Assembly: GCA_963662175.1 (NCBI GenBank) | Contig: OY759214.1 | Coordinates: 744,001-808,000, forward strand | DNA length: 64,000 nucleotides | Origin: Aradus depressus | Lineage: Eukaryota > Arthropoda > Insecta > Hemiptera > Aradidae | Reading direction: 5' to 3' | Part shown: piece by piece, positions 9,869 through 22,024 of the stretch | Position numbering within the stretch: position 1 is the first letter of the stretch | Layout of the letters: every line of letters starts with the position of its first letter | Notes under the pieces: model-generated | Told to the model about the DNA's origin: nothing | Databases searched by the model: none | The model's input: the letters and a program-made list of their open reading frames with translations, nothing else | Translations under genes and position numbers: made by a program

Positions 9869-12479
9869 GCATTAACTAATGGGCGAATTGTCATGAAATT
9901 TCACACGTAGTCTTTTTAAAAGCCAAGTAGGACAAAAAGGTGTGTGGCGTCCCAAAGTTTTGTACGGGAGGGGGGGTTGTGGGGGGGCCTAAGTATAAAT
10001 ATAGAGCTAACTCATTAACTAATGGGCGAATCGTCATGAAATTTCACATGTAGTATTTTTAAAAGCCAAATAGGAAAAAAAGGTGTGACGGCTCAAAATT
10101 GTTTACGGGAGGAGGGTAGTGGGGGGGCCTAAGTATAAATATAGAGCTAACTCATTAACTAATGGGCGAATCGTCATGAAAAGCCAAATAGGAAAAAAAG
10201 GTGTGTGGCGTCCCAAAGTTTTGAACGGGAGGGAGGGTTGTGGGGGGGCCTAAGTATAAATATAGAGCTAACTCTTTAACGGTTGGTCGGATTGTCACGA
10301 AATTTCACATGGAGTATTCCTGAAGACCAAATAGAAAAATAGGCGGTGTGACGGCTCAAAATTTTTTACGGGAGGGGGGGGGGGGGTAGTGGGGGGGCCT
10401 AAGTATAAATATAGAGCTAACTCATTAACTAATGGGCGAATTGTCATGAAATTTTACAGGTAGTCTTTTTAAAAGCCAAATAAGAAAAAAAGGTGTGTGG
10501 CGTCCCAAAGTTTTGATCGGGAGGGGGGGTTGTAAGGGGGGCCTAAGTATAAATATAGAGCTAACTCATTAACTAATGGGCGAATTGTCATGAAACTTCA
10601 CACGTAGTCTTTTTAAAAGCCAAGTAGGAAAAAAAGGTGTGTGGCGTCCCAAAGTTTTGAACGGGAGGGGGGGTTGTGGGGGGGCCTAAGTATAAATATA
10701 GAGCTAATTCTTTAACGGTTGGTCGGATTGTCACGAAATTTCACATGGAGTTTTCCTGAAGGCCAAAAAGAAAAATAAGGTGTGTGGCGTTCCAAAGTTT
10801 TGATCGGGAGGGGGGGTTGTAACGGCGGCCTACGTATATAAATAGTGCTAACTCATTAACTAATGGTCGAATCGTCATGAAATTTCACGTAGTATTTTTA
10901 AAAGCCAAATAGGAAAAAAAGGTGTGTGGTGTCCCAAAGTTTTGAACGGGAGGGGGGGTTGTGGGGGGGCCTAAGTATAAATATAGAGCTAATTCTTTAA
11001 CGGTTGGTCGGATTGTCACGAAATTTCACATGGAGTATTCCTGAAGGCCAAATAGAAAAATAAGGTGTGTGGCGTCCCAAAGTTTTGAACGAGAGGGGGG
11101 GTTGTGGAGGGGCCTAAGTATAAATATAGAGCTAACTCTTTAACAGTTGGTCGCATTGTCACGAAGTTTCACATGTAGTATTCCTGAAGACCAAATAGGA
11201 AAAAAAGGTGTGTGGCGTCCCAAAGTTTTGAACGGGAGGGGGGGTTGTGGGGGGGCCTAAGTATAAATATAGAGCTAACTCATTAACTAATGGGCGAATC
11301 GTCATGAAATTTCACATGTAGTATTTTTAAAAGCCAATTAGGAAAAAAAGGTGTGTGGCGTCCCAAAGTTTTGAACGGGAGGGGGGGTTGTGGGGGGCCT
11401 AAGTATAAATATAGAGCTAACTCTTTAACGGTTGGTCGGATTGTCACGAAATTTCACATGGAGTTTTCCTGAAGGCCAAAAAGAAAAATAAGGTGTGTGG
11501 CGTTCCAAAGTTTTGATCGGGAGGGGGGGTTGTAAGGGCGGCCTACGTATATAAATAGTGCTAACTCATTAACTAATGGTCGAATCGTCATGAAATTTCA
11601 CGTAGTATTTTTAAAAGCCAAATAGGAAAAAAAGGTGTGTGGTGTCCTAAAGTTTTGAACGGGAGGGGGGGTTGTGGGGGGGCCTAAGTATAAATATAGA
11701 GCTAATTCTTTAACGGTTGGTCGGATTGTCACGAAATTTCACATGGAGTATTCCTGAAGGCCAAATAGAAAAATAAGGTGTGTGGCGTCCCAAAGTTTTG
11801 AACGGGAGGGGGGGTTGTGGGGGGGCCTAAGTATAAATATAGAGCTAACTCTTTAACAGTTGGTCGCATTGTCACGAAGTTTCACATGTAGTATTCCTGA
11901 AGACCAAATAAAAAAATAGGCGGTGTGACGGCTCAAAATTTTTTACGGGAGGGGGGGTAGTGGGGGGGCCTAAGTATAAATATAGAGCTAACTCATTAAC
12001 TAATGAGCGAATCGTCATGAAATTTCACATGTAGTATTTTTAAAAGCCAAATAGGAAAAAAAGGTGTGTGGCGTCCCAAAGTTTTGAACGGGAGGGGGGG
12101 TTGTGGGGGGGCCTAAGTATAAATATAGAGCTAACTCTTTAACGGTTGGTCGGATTGTCACGAAATTTCACATGGAGTATTCCTGAAGGCCAAAAAGAAA
12201 AATAAGGTGTGTGGCGTTCCAAAGTTTTGAACGGGAGGGGGGGTTGTAAGGGCGGCCTACGTATATAAATAGTGCTAACTCATTAACTAATGGTCGAATT
12301 GTCATGAAATTTCACATGTAGTATTCCTAAAGGTCAAATAGAAATATTAGGTGTGTGACGGCCCAAAATTTTGAACAGGAAGGAGGGTTTTGGGGGGGGC
12401 TAAATATACATATAGAGTTAGCTCATTAACGGTTGGTCGTATTGTCATGAATCGGATTGTCATGAATTTCACATGTAGT
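9869..12479 (+). repeat. ~145-bp G-rich satellite array
   Basis: About 18 units of 143-150 bp. Each carries GTGTGTGGCGTCCCAAAG or GTGTGACGGCTCAAAAT, then a G-run pair, CCTAAGTATAAATATAG, GCTAACTC, a TTGTCA(C/T)GAAATTTCACAT core and an A-rich linker. Several sub-types alternate, for example TTTTTAAAAGCCAAATAGG against TTCCTGAAGACCAAATA. Confidence 0.95.
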
Positions 12480-15400
12480 AGTAGTAACTATGTATTCGCT
12501 GTGGGGTTCACTGTTGCAAGACATTTACTAGCTGTGATGTCCAGCGTTCCTAATATCGTACTAGCTGTCGGGTCCGCTGTTGCAAGGTACTTACTAGCTG
12601 TAGTGCTCAGCCCCAGCGTTCCTAACTATGTACTGGCTGTGGGGTTCGCTGTTGCAAGGCACCTACAAGACATTTACTAGCTGTAATGCCCAGCGTTTCT
12701 AATTACGAACTAGCTGTGGGGTCTGCTGTTGCAAGGCACTAGCAGTGTGGCCCAGCGTATTTCACTCGTAGGTACTAGCTGTGGGGTCCGCCGTTGCAAA
12801 ACTCATACTAGCTGTGATGCCCTGTGGTTCTAACTACATACTATCTGTGGGGTTCGCAGTTGCAAGGCACCTAGTACCTGTAGGGCCCAGCGTTCCTAAA
12901 AACGTACTAGCTGTGGGGTCCGTCGTTGCAAAAGCATACTAGCTGTGATGCCCAGGGTTCCTAATATCGTACTAGCTGTGGGGTCCGTTGTTGCAAGGCA
13001 TTTACTAGCTGTAGTGCCCAGCGTTCCTAACTTCGTACTAGCAGTGGGGTCCGTTGTTGCAAGGCATTTACTAGCTGTAGTGCCCAGCGTTCCTAACTAT
13101 GTACTAGCTGTGAAGTTCGCTGTTGCAAAGCACTTACTAACTGTAATGCCCAGCGTATTTAACTACATACTAGCTGTGGGGTCCGTTTGATCGGGGTGGG
13201 GGGTTGTAAGGGGGGCCTAAGTATAAATATAGAGCTAACTCATTAACTAATGGGCGAATTGTCATGAAACTTCACACGTAGTCTTTTTAAAAGCCAAGTA
13301 GGAAAAAAAGGTGTGTGGCGTCCCAAAGTTTTGAACGGGAGGGGGGGTTGTGGGGGGGCCTAAGTATAAATATAGAGCTAATTCTTTAACGGTTGGTCGG
13401 ATTGTCACGAAATTTCACATGGAGTTTTCCTGAAGGCCAAAAAGAAAAATAAGGTGTGTGGCGTTCCAAAGTTTTGATCGGGAGGGGGGGTTGTAACGGC
13501 GGCCTACGTATATAAATAGTGCTAACTCATTAACTAATGGTCGAATCGTCATGAAATTTCACGTAGTATTTTTAAAAGCCAAATAGGAAAAAAAGGTGTG
13601 TGGTGTCCCAAAGTTATGAACGGGAGGGGGGGTTGTGGGGGGGCCTAAGTATAAATATAGAGCTAATTCTTTAACGGTTGGTCGGATTGTCACGAAATTT
13701 CACATGGAGTATTCCTGAAGGCCAAATAGAAAAATAAGGTGTGTGGCGTCCCAAAGTTTTGAACGAGAGGGGGGGTTGTGGAGGGGCCTAAGTATAAATA
13801 TAGAGCTAACTCTTTAACAGTTGGTCGCATTGTCACGAAGTTTCACATGTAGTATTCCTGAAGACCAAATAAAAAAATAAGCGGTGTGACGGCTCAAAAT
13901 TTTTTACGGGAGGGGGGGTAGTGGGGGGGCCTAAGTATAAATATAGAGCTAACTCATTAACTAATGAGCGAATCGTCATGAAATTTCACATGTAGTATTT
14001 TTAAAAGCCAATTAGGAAAAAAAGGTGTGTGGCGTCCCAAAGTTTTGAACGGGAGGGGGGGTTGTGGGGGGCCTAAGTATAAATATAGAGCTAACTCTTT
14101 AACGGTTGGTCGGATTGTCACGAAATTTCACATGGAGTTTTCCTGAAGGCCAAAAAGAAAAATAAGGTGTGTGGCGTTCCAAAGTTTTGATCGGGAGGGG
14201 GGGTTGTAAGGGCGGCCTACGTATATAAATAGTGCTAACTCATTAACTAATGGTCGAATCGTCATGAAATTTCACGTAGTATTTTTAAAAGCCAAATAGG
14301 AAAAAAAGGTGTGTGGTGTCCTAAAGTTTTGAACGGGAGGGGGGGTTGTGGGGGGGCCTAAGTATAAATATAGAGCTAATTCTTTAACGGTTGGTCGGAT
14401 TGTCACGAAATTTCACATGGAGTATTCCTGAAGGCCAAATAGAAAAATAAGGTGTGTGGCGTCCCAAAGTTTTGAACGGGAGGGGGGGTTGTGGGGGGGC
14501 CTAAGTATAAATATAGAGCTAACTCTTTAACAGTTGGTCGCATTGTCACGAAGTTTCACATGTAGTATTCCTGAAGACCAAATAAAAAAATAGGCGGTGT
14601 GACGGCTCAAAATTTTTTACGGGAGGGGGGGTAGTGGGGGGGCCTAAGTATAAATATAGAGCTAACTCATTAACTAATGAGCGAATCGTCATGAAATTTC
14701 ACATGTAGTATTTTTAAAAGCCAAATAGGAAAAAAAGGTGTGTGGCGTCCCAAAGTTTTGAACGGGAGGGGGGGTTGTGGGGGGGCCTAAGTATAAATAT
14801 AGAGCTAACTCTTTAACGGTTGGTCGGATTGTCACGAAATTTCACATGGAGTATTCCTGAAGGCCAAAAAGAAAAATAAGGTGTGTGGCGTTCCAAAGTT
14901 TTGAACGGGAGGGGGGGTTGTAAGGGCGGCCTACGTATATAAATAGTGCTAACTCATTAACTAATGGTCGAATTGTCATGAAATTTCACATGTAGTATTC
15001 CTAAAGGTCAAATAGAAATATTAGGTGTGTGACGGCCCAAAATTTTGAACAGGAAGGAGGGTTTTGGGGGGGGCTAAATATACATATAGAGTTAGCTCAT
15101 TAACGGTTGGTCGTATTGTCATGAATCGGATTGTCATGAATTTCACATGTAGTAGTAGTAACTATGTATTCGCTGTGGGGTTCACTGTTGCAAGACATTT
15201 ACTAGCTGTGATGTCCAGCGTTCCTAATATCGTACTAGCTGTCGGGTCCGCTGTTGCAAGGTACTTACTAGCTGTAGTGCTCAGCCCCAGCGTTCCTAAC
15301 TATGTACTGGCTGTGGGGTTCGCTGTTGCAAGGCACCTACAAGACATTTACTAGCTGTAATGCCCAGCGTTTCTAATTACGAACTAGCTGTGGGGTCTGC

Positions 15401-18394
15401 TGTTGCAAGGCACTAGCAGTGTGGCCCAGCGTATTTCACTCGTAGGTACTAGCTGTGGGGTCCGCCGTTGCAAAACTCATACTAGCTGTGATGCCCTGTG
15501 GTTCTAACTACATACTATCTGTGGGGTTCGCAGTTGCAAGGCACCTAGTACCTGTAGGGCCCAGCGTTCCTAAAAACGTACTAGCTGTGGGGTCCGTCGT
15601 TGCAAAAGCATACTAGCTGTGATGCCCAGGGTTCCTAATATCGTACTAGCTGTGGGGTCCGTTGTTGCAAGGCATTTACTAGCTGTAGTGCCCAGCGTTC
15701 CTAACTTCGTACTAGCAGTGGGGTCCGTTGTTGCAAGGCATTTACTAGCTGTAGTGCCCAGCGTTCCTAACTATGTACTAGCTGTGAAGTTCGCTGTTGC
15801 AAAGCACTTACTAACTGTAATGCCCAGCGTATTTAACTACATACTAGCTGTGGGGTCCGTTTGATCGGGGTGGGGGGTTGTAAGGGGGGCCTAAGTATAA
15901 ATATAGAGCTAACTCATTAACTAATGGGCGAATTGTCATGAAACTTCACACGTAGTCTTTTTAAAAGCCAAGTAGGAAAAAAAGGTGTGTGGCGTCCCAA
16001 AGTTTTGAACGGGAGGGGGGGTTGTGGGGGGGCCTAAGTATAAATATAGAGCTAATTCTTTAACGGTTGGTCGGATTGTCACGAAATTTCACATGGAGTT
16101 TTCCTGAAGGCCAAAAAGAAAAATAAGGTGTGTGGCGTTCCAAAGTTTTGATCGGGAGGGGGGGTTGTAACGGCGGCCTACGTATATAAATAGTGCTAAC
16201 TCATTAACTAATGGTCGAATCGTCATGAAATTTCACGTAGTATTTTTAAAAGCCAAATAGGAAAAAAAGGTGTGTGGTGTCCCAAAGTTATGAACGGGAG
16301 GGGGGGTTGTGGGGGGGCCTAAGTATAAATATAGAGCTAATTCTTTAACGGTTGGTCGGATTGTCACGAAATTTCACATGGAGTATTCCTGAAGGCCAAA
16401 TAGAAAAATAAGGTGTGTGGCGTCCCAAAGTTTTGAACGAGAGGGGGGGTTGTGGAGGGGCCTAAGTATAAATATAGAGCTAACTCTTTAACAGTTGGTC
16501 GCATTGTCACGAAGTTTCACATGTAGTATTCCTGAAGACCAAATAAAAAAATAAGCGGTGTGACGGCTCAAAATTTTTTACGGGAGGGGGGGTAGTGGGG
16601 GGGCCTAAGTATAAATATAGAGCTAACTCATTAACTAATGAGCGAATCGTCATGAAATTTCACATGTAGTATTTTTAGAAGCCAAATAGGAAAAAAAGGT
16701 GTGTGGCGTCCCAAAGTTTTGAACGGGAGGGGGGGTTGTGGGGGGGCCTAAGTATAAATATAGAGCTAACTCATTAACTAATGAGCGAATCGTCATGAAA
16801 TTTCACATGTAGTATTTTTAAAAGCCAAATAGGAAAAAAAGGTGTGTGGTGTCCTAAAGTTTTGAACGGGAGGGGGGGTTGTGGGGGGGCCTAAGTATAA
16901 ATATAGAGCTAATTCTTTAACGGTTGGTCGGATTGTCACGAAATTTCACATGGAGTATTCCTGAAGGCCAAATAGAAAAATAAGGTGTCGCGTCCCAAAG
17001 TTTTGAACGGGAGGGGGGGTTGTGGGGGGGCCTAAGTATAAATATAGAGCTAACTCTTTAACAGTTGGTCGCATTGTCACGAAGTTTCACATGTAGTATT
17101 CCTGAAGACCAAATAAAAAAATAGGCGGTGTGACGGCTCAAAATTTTTTACGGGAGGGGGGGTAGTGGGGGGGCCTAAGTATAAATATAGAGCTAACTCA
17201 TTAACTAATGAGCGAATCGTCATGAAATTTCACATGTAGTATTTTTAAAAGCCAAATAGGAAAAAAAGGTGTGTGGCGTCCCAAAGTTTTGAACGGGAGG
17301 GGGGGTTGTGGGGGGGCCTAAGTATAAATATAGAGCTAACTCTTTAACGGTTGGTCGGATTGTCACGAAATTTCACATGGAGTATTCCTCAAGGCCAAAA
17401 AGAAAAATAAGGTGTGTGGCGTTCCAAAGTTTTGAACGGGAGGGGGGGTTGTAAGGGCGGCCTACGTATATAAATAGTGCTAACTCATTAACTAATGGTC
17501 GAATTGTCATGAAATTTCACATGTAGTATTCCTAAAGGTCAAATAGAAATATTAGGTGTGTGACGGCCCAAAATTTTGAACAGGAAGGAGGGTTGTGGGG
17601 GGGGCTAAATATACATATAGAGTTAGCTCATTAACGGTTGGTCGTATTGTCATGAATCGGATTGTCATGAATTTCACATGTAGTAGTAGTAACTATGTAT
17701 TCGCTGTGGGGTTCACTGTTGCAAGACATTTACTAGCTGTGATGTCCAGCGTTCCTAATATCGTACTAGCTGTCGGGTCCGCTGTTGCAAGGTACTTACT
17801 AGCTGTAGTGCTCAGCCCCAGCGTTCCTAACTATGTACTGGCTGTGGGGTTCGCTGTTGCAAGGCACCTACAAGACATTTACTAGCTGTAATGCCCAGCG
17901 TTTCTAATTACGAACTAGCTGTGGGGTCTGCTGTTGCAAGGCACTAGCAGTGTGGCCCAGCGTATTTCACTCGTAGGTACTAGCTGTGGGGTCCGCCGTT
18001 GCAAAACTCATACTAGCTGTGATGCCCTGTGGTTCTAACTACATACTATCTGTGGGGTTCGCAGTTGCAAGGCACCTAGTACCTGTAGGGCCCAGCGTTC
18101 CTAAAAACGTACTAGCTGTGGGGTCCGTCGTTGCAAAAGCATACTAGCTGTGATGCCCAGGGTTCCTAATATCGTACTAGCTGTGGGGTCCGTTGTTGCA
18201 AGGCATTTACTAGCTGTAGTGCCCAGCGTTCCTAACTTCGTACTAGCAGTGGGGTCCGTTGTTGCAAGGCATTTACTAGCTGTAGTGCCCAGCGTTCCTA
18301 ACTATGTACTAGCTGTGAAGTTCGCTGTTGCAAAGCACTTACTAACTGTAATGCCCAGCGTATTTAACTACATACTAGCTGTGGGGTCCGCTGT
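10516..18394 (+). repeat. three-copy higher-order repeat (2674, 2674, 2531 bp)
   Basis: The junction GTCCGTTTGATCGGGGTGG occurs at ~13184 and ~15858, where a 66-bp unit is cut and joined to a ~145-bp unit. Copies are 10516-13189, 13190-15863 and 15864-~18394. The third is 143 bp shorter, equal to one ~145-bp repeat. Copies 2 and 3 share variants that copy 1 lacks (AAAGTTATGAACGGG near 13612 and 16286; AATAAGCGGTG), so they are the closest pair. Confidence 0.85.
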
Positions 18395-18782
18395 TGCAAG
18401 GCACTTAATAGCTGTGATGCCCAGCGTTCCTAACTTCGTACTAGCTGTGGGGTCCGCTGTTGCGAGGCACATACTAGCTGTGGTGACCAGCGTTCCTAAC
18501 TACGTACTAGCTGTTGGGTCCGCCGTCGCAAGGCACATACTAGCTATGATGCCCAGCATTCCCTACTACGTACTAGCTGTGGTGCTCAGCGTTGCAAGCC
18601 ACATACTAGCTGTGGTCACAAACGTTCTTAAGTACGCACTGACTAGGACGTCCAGCGATGCTAAGTATTCACTAGGTGTGGCTTCCGCCGTTGAATGGCG
18701 CATACTAGCTGTGGTGCCCAGGGGTCCTAAAAACTTACTAGCGTTACAACAGCTGAAGGACTATAAGCCTTATTCCGTATGA
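18153..18782 (+). CDS. long frame through the 66-bp array (doubtful gene)
   Basis: An ATG-started 209-codon frame runs through about eight 66-bp units. Each unit encodes 22 residues (pattern LAVGSAVARHI-LAVMPSVPNYV), and a non-repeat end finishes LALQQLKDYKPYSV. The same frame is kept at 57493-58122 with five residue changes (F to C, N to K, S to R, A to D, W to R) and at least two silent ones. A period divisible by three with no stop in the consensus gives such frames automatically, and many sister units carry an in-frame TAG (CTAATTAG). I find no promoter, intron or known domain. It is listed because of its length and its intact diverged end. Confidence 0.15.
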   Translation: MPRVPNIVLAVGSVVARHLLAVVPSVPNFVLAVGSVVARHLLAVVPSVPNYVLAVKFAVAKHLLTVMPSVFNYILAVGSAVARHLIAVMPSVPNFVLAVGSAVARHILAVVTSVPNYVLAVGSAVARHILAMMPSIPYYVLAVVLSVASHILAVVTNVLKYALTRTSSDAKYSLGVASAVEWRILAVVPRGPKNLLALQQLKDYKPYSV

Positions 18783-18893
18783 ATAATTGAAAATTATAAC
18801 ATCATGAATGTACTGTCGAGGAACTGAATAGCGTTATAGAAGATATTGGGAGAAAAATCAAAGTTCCCCGGGCAACGCCGGGTATAACTGTTA

Positions 18894-21855
18894 TAGATTT
18901 AATATTTGTTAAAACTGATAGAGAACGACCGGATTATCTGAATCCTACACAAAAATCAAAATAAAAATGTTTTTCAAAAAATTCACGCTATTTAACGGTT
19001 TATAGGCTTATAAATTGTTAAAACTGCTACGACAGAATCAGATATATCCGAAAAGTCCCATCCGACTGACGACGTGCTCAAGGCTATTTTCAACCCAAGT
19101 GAAATTTCACCTAACCAGGTTTATTTACATAACATACGTCTCATTATCGAGTACCTCACATTCGAAAAAGCCCTGGATCATCGCTTAAAGTCCCATCCGA
19201 AGGACGACGTGCTCAAAGTGTTTTTTAACTTCCCGATTCAAACATCTGACCTAAGTGCCTCAGCTAGATTTCTAAGTGGCGATCCTGAGCTCGGTAGACG
19301 GTTTATAGATTTAATATTTGTTAAAACTGATAGAGAACGACCGGATTATCTGAATCCTACACAAAAATCTAAATAAAAATGTTTTTCAAAAAATTCACGC
19401 TATTTAACGGTTTATAGGCTTAATAATTGTTAAAACTGATACGACAGATTCAGATTTATCCGGAAAGTCCCATCCGAAGGACGACGTGCTCAAGGCTATT
19501 TTCAACCTAAGTGAAATTTCACCTACCCAGGTTTATTTACATAACATACGTCTCATTATCGAGTACCTCACATTCGAAAAAGTTCTGGAACATCGCTTAA
19601 AGTCCCATCCGAAGGACGACGTGCTCATAGTTATTTTTCACTTCCCGATTAAAACATCTGACCTAAGTGCCTCAGCTAGATTTCTAAGTGGCGATCCTGA
19701 GCTCGGTAGACTCCATTCTTGAAATTTCTTGCTTTTTAACGGTTTATAGATTAAATATTTGTTAAAACTGATAGAGAACGACCGGATTATCTGAATCCTA
19801 CACAAAAATCAAAATAAAAAAGTTTTTCAAAAAATTTGCGCTATTTAACGGTTTATAGGCTTAATAATTGTTAAAACTGATACGACAGATTCAGATTCAT
19901 CCGGAAAGTCCCATCCGAAGGACGACGTGCTCAAGGCTTTCAACCTAAGTAGAAATTGACCTACCCAGGTTTATTTACATAACATACGTCTCATTATCGA
20001 GTACCTCACATTCGAAAAAGCCCTGGATCATCGCTTAAAGTCCCATCCGAAGGACGACGTGCTCAAAGTGTTTTTTAACTTCCCGATTGAAACATCTGAC
20101 CTAAGTGCCTCAGCTAGATTTCTAAGTGGCGATCCTGAGCTCGGTAGACTCCATTCTTCAAATTTCTCGCTTTTTAACGGTTTATAGATTTAATATTTGT
20201 TAAAACTGATAGAGAACGACCGGATTATCTGAATCCTACACAAAAATCGAAATAAAAATGTTTTTCAAAAAATTTGCGCTATTTAACGGTTTATAGGCTT
20301 AATAATTGTTAAAACTGATACGACAGATTCAGATTTATCCGGAAAGTCCCATCCGAAGGACGACGTGCTCAAGGCTATTTTCAACCTAAGTGAAATTTCA
20401 CCTACCCAGGTTTATTTACATAACATACGTCTCATTATCGAGTACCTCACATTCGAAAAAGTCCTGGAACATCGTTTAAAGTCCCATCCGAAGGACGACG
20501 TGCTCATAGTTATTTTTCACTTCCCGATTAAAACATCTGACCTAAGTGCCTCAGCTAGATTTGTAAGTGGCGATCCTGAGCTCGGTAGACTCCATTCTTC
20601 AAATTTCTCGCTTTTTAACGGTTTATAGATTAAATATTTGTTAAAACTGATAGAGAACGACCGGATTATCTGAACCCCACACAAAAATCAAAATGAAAAC
20701 GTTTTTCAAAAAATTCGCGCTATTTAACGGTTTATAGGCTTAATAATTGTTAAAACTGATACTACAGATTCAGATATATCCGGAAAGTCCCATCCGAAGG
20801 ACGACGTGCTCAAGGCTTTCAACCTAAGTGGAAATTGACCTACCCAGGTTTATTTACATAACATACGTCTCATTATCGAGTACCTCACATTCGAAAAAGC
20901 CCTGGATCATCGGTTAATGTCCCATCCGAAGGACGAAGTGCTCAAAGTTATTTTTAACTTCCCGATTAAAACATATGACCTAAGTGCCTCAGCTAGATTT
21001 CTAAGTGGCGATCCTGAGCTCGGTAGACTCCATTCTTCAAATATCTCGCTTTTTAACGGTTTATAGATTCAATATTTGTTAAAACTGATACGAGAGATTC
21101 AGATTTATCCGGAACGTCCCATCCGAAGGACGACGTGCTCAAGGCTATTTTCAACCTAAGTGATATTTTACCTACCCAGGTTTATTTACATAACATACGT
21201 CTCATTATCGAGTACCTCACATCCGAAAAAGCCCTGGATCATCGCTTAAAGTCCCATCCGAAGGACGACGTGCTCAAAGTGTTTTTTAACTTCCCGATTG
21301 AAACATCTGACCTAAGTGCCTCAACTAGATTTCTAAGTGGCGATCCTGAGCTCGGTAGACTCCATTCTTGAAATTTCTCGCTTTTTAACGGTTTATAGAT
21401 TTAATATTTGTTAAAACTGATAGAGAACGACCGGATTATCTGAATCCTACACAAAAATCAAAATAAAAATGTTTTTCAAAAAATTTGCGCTATTTAACGG
21501 TTTATAGGCTTAATAACTGTTAAAACTGATACGACAGAATCAGATATATCCGAAAAGTCCCATCCGACGGACGACGTGCTCAAGGCTATTTTCAACCTAA
21601 GTGAAATTTCACCTAACCAGGTTTATTTACATAACATACGTCTCATTATCGAGTACCTCACATTCGAAAAAGCCCTGGATCATCGCTTAAAGTCCCATCC
21701 GAAGGACGACGTGCTCAAAGTGTTTTTTAACTTCCCGATTGAATCATCTGACCTAAGTGCCTCAGCTAGATTTCTAAGTGGCGATCCTGAGCTCGGTAGA
21801 CTCCATTCTTCAATTTTCTTGCTTTTCAACGGTTTATAGATTTAATATTTGTTAA
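18894..21855 (+). repeat. 441-bp satellite array 1 (about 7 monomers)
   Basis: The monomer anchor GACGACGTGCTCAAGGCT lies at about 19066, 19478, 19921, 20357, 20800, 21127 and 21568. Spacings are mostly ~440 bp, with shorter ones where a monomer has lost ~30 or ~115 bp. Each monomer contains a ~90-codon open stretch (motifs YLHNIRLIIEYL, KSHPKDDVL, FLSGDPELGRLHS), then GGTTTATAG and an A-rich part. Monomers with GCTTTCAACC have lost three bases and usually carry stops. The array begins inside the TATAG of the Helitron 3' end. Confidence 0.92.
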
Positions 21856-22024
21856 CTGACAGAGCCATAGAGTGTGCTGGTTTCGGATTATGCCAACGTC
21901 AGCACAACGTTCAGACTGACTTTAAATATGGTGACACCGATCCACTATGGAAGAAAAATGCCAAAAAAAAAAAAGATGTATGTATAGATATGAACACAAA
22001 TTAAAACTTGTGTACATTGTGATA
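21856..22024 (+). other. post-array spacer with terminal hairpin, copy 1
   Basis: About 170 bp that follow four of the five 441-bp arrays. It holds a short coding-like stretch (ECAGFGLCQRQHNVQTDF), an A12 run, and an ACACAA-8nt-TTGTGT inverted repeat (21994-22013). The stem ends 11 nt before the next Helitron TC. Other copies are at 41226-41344 (cut off after the A-run), 53142-53312 and 60455-60624. Confidence 0.8.

Larger units (their letters stand above)
8561..18893 (+). mobile_element. Helitron unit 2, expanded, with bypassed terminator
   Basis: The 5' TCTATATTAATAAAGC abuts the CTAG of unit 1. ~145-bp and 66-bp arrays then alternate: 145 (8661-9655), 66 (9656-9868), 145 (9869-12479), 66 (12480-13189), 145 (13190-15153), 66 (15154-15863), 145 (15864-17684) and 66 (17685-18780). 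A conserved 3' region follows, with the CCCGG/CCGGG hairpin ending at 18882. Instead of CTGCTAG it reads CTGTTATAG (18888-18896), and the last TAG already belongs to the 441-bp repeat. Most of the extra length comes from the three-copy block described separately. Confidence 0.8.

Noticed and set aside
12390..12680. A 96-codon protein, repeated at 15064, 17595, 46991, 53843, 55211 and 56935.
   Set aside because: It opens on a GTG in a G-run and crosses from the ~145-bp into the 66-bp satellite. It recurs only because the block is duplicated.
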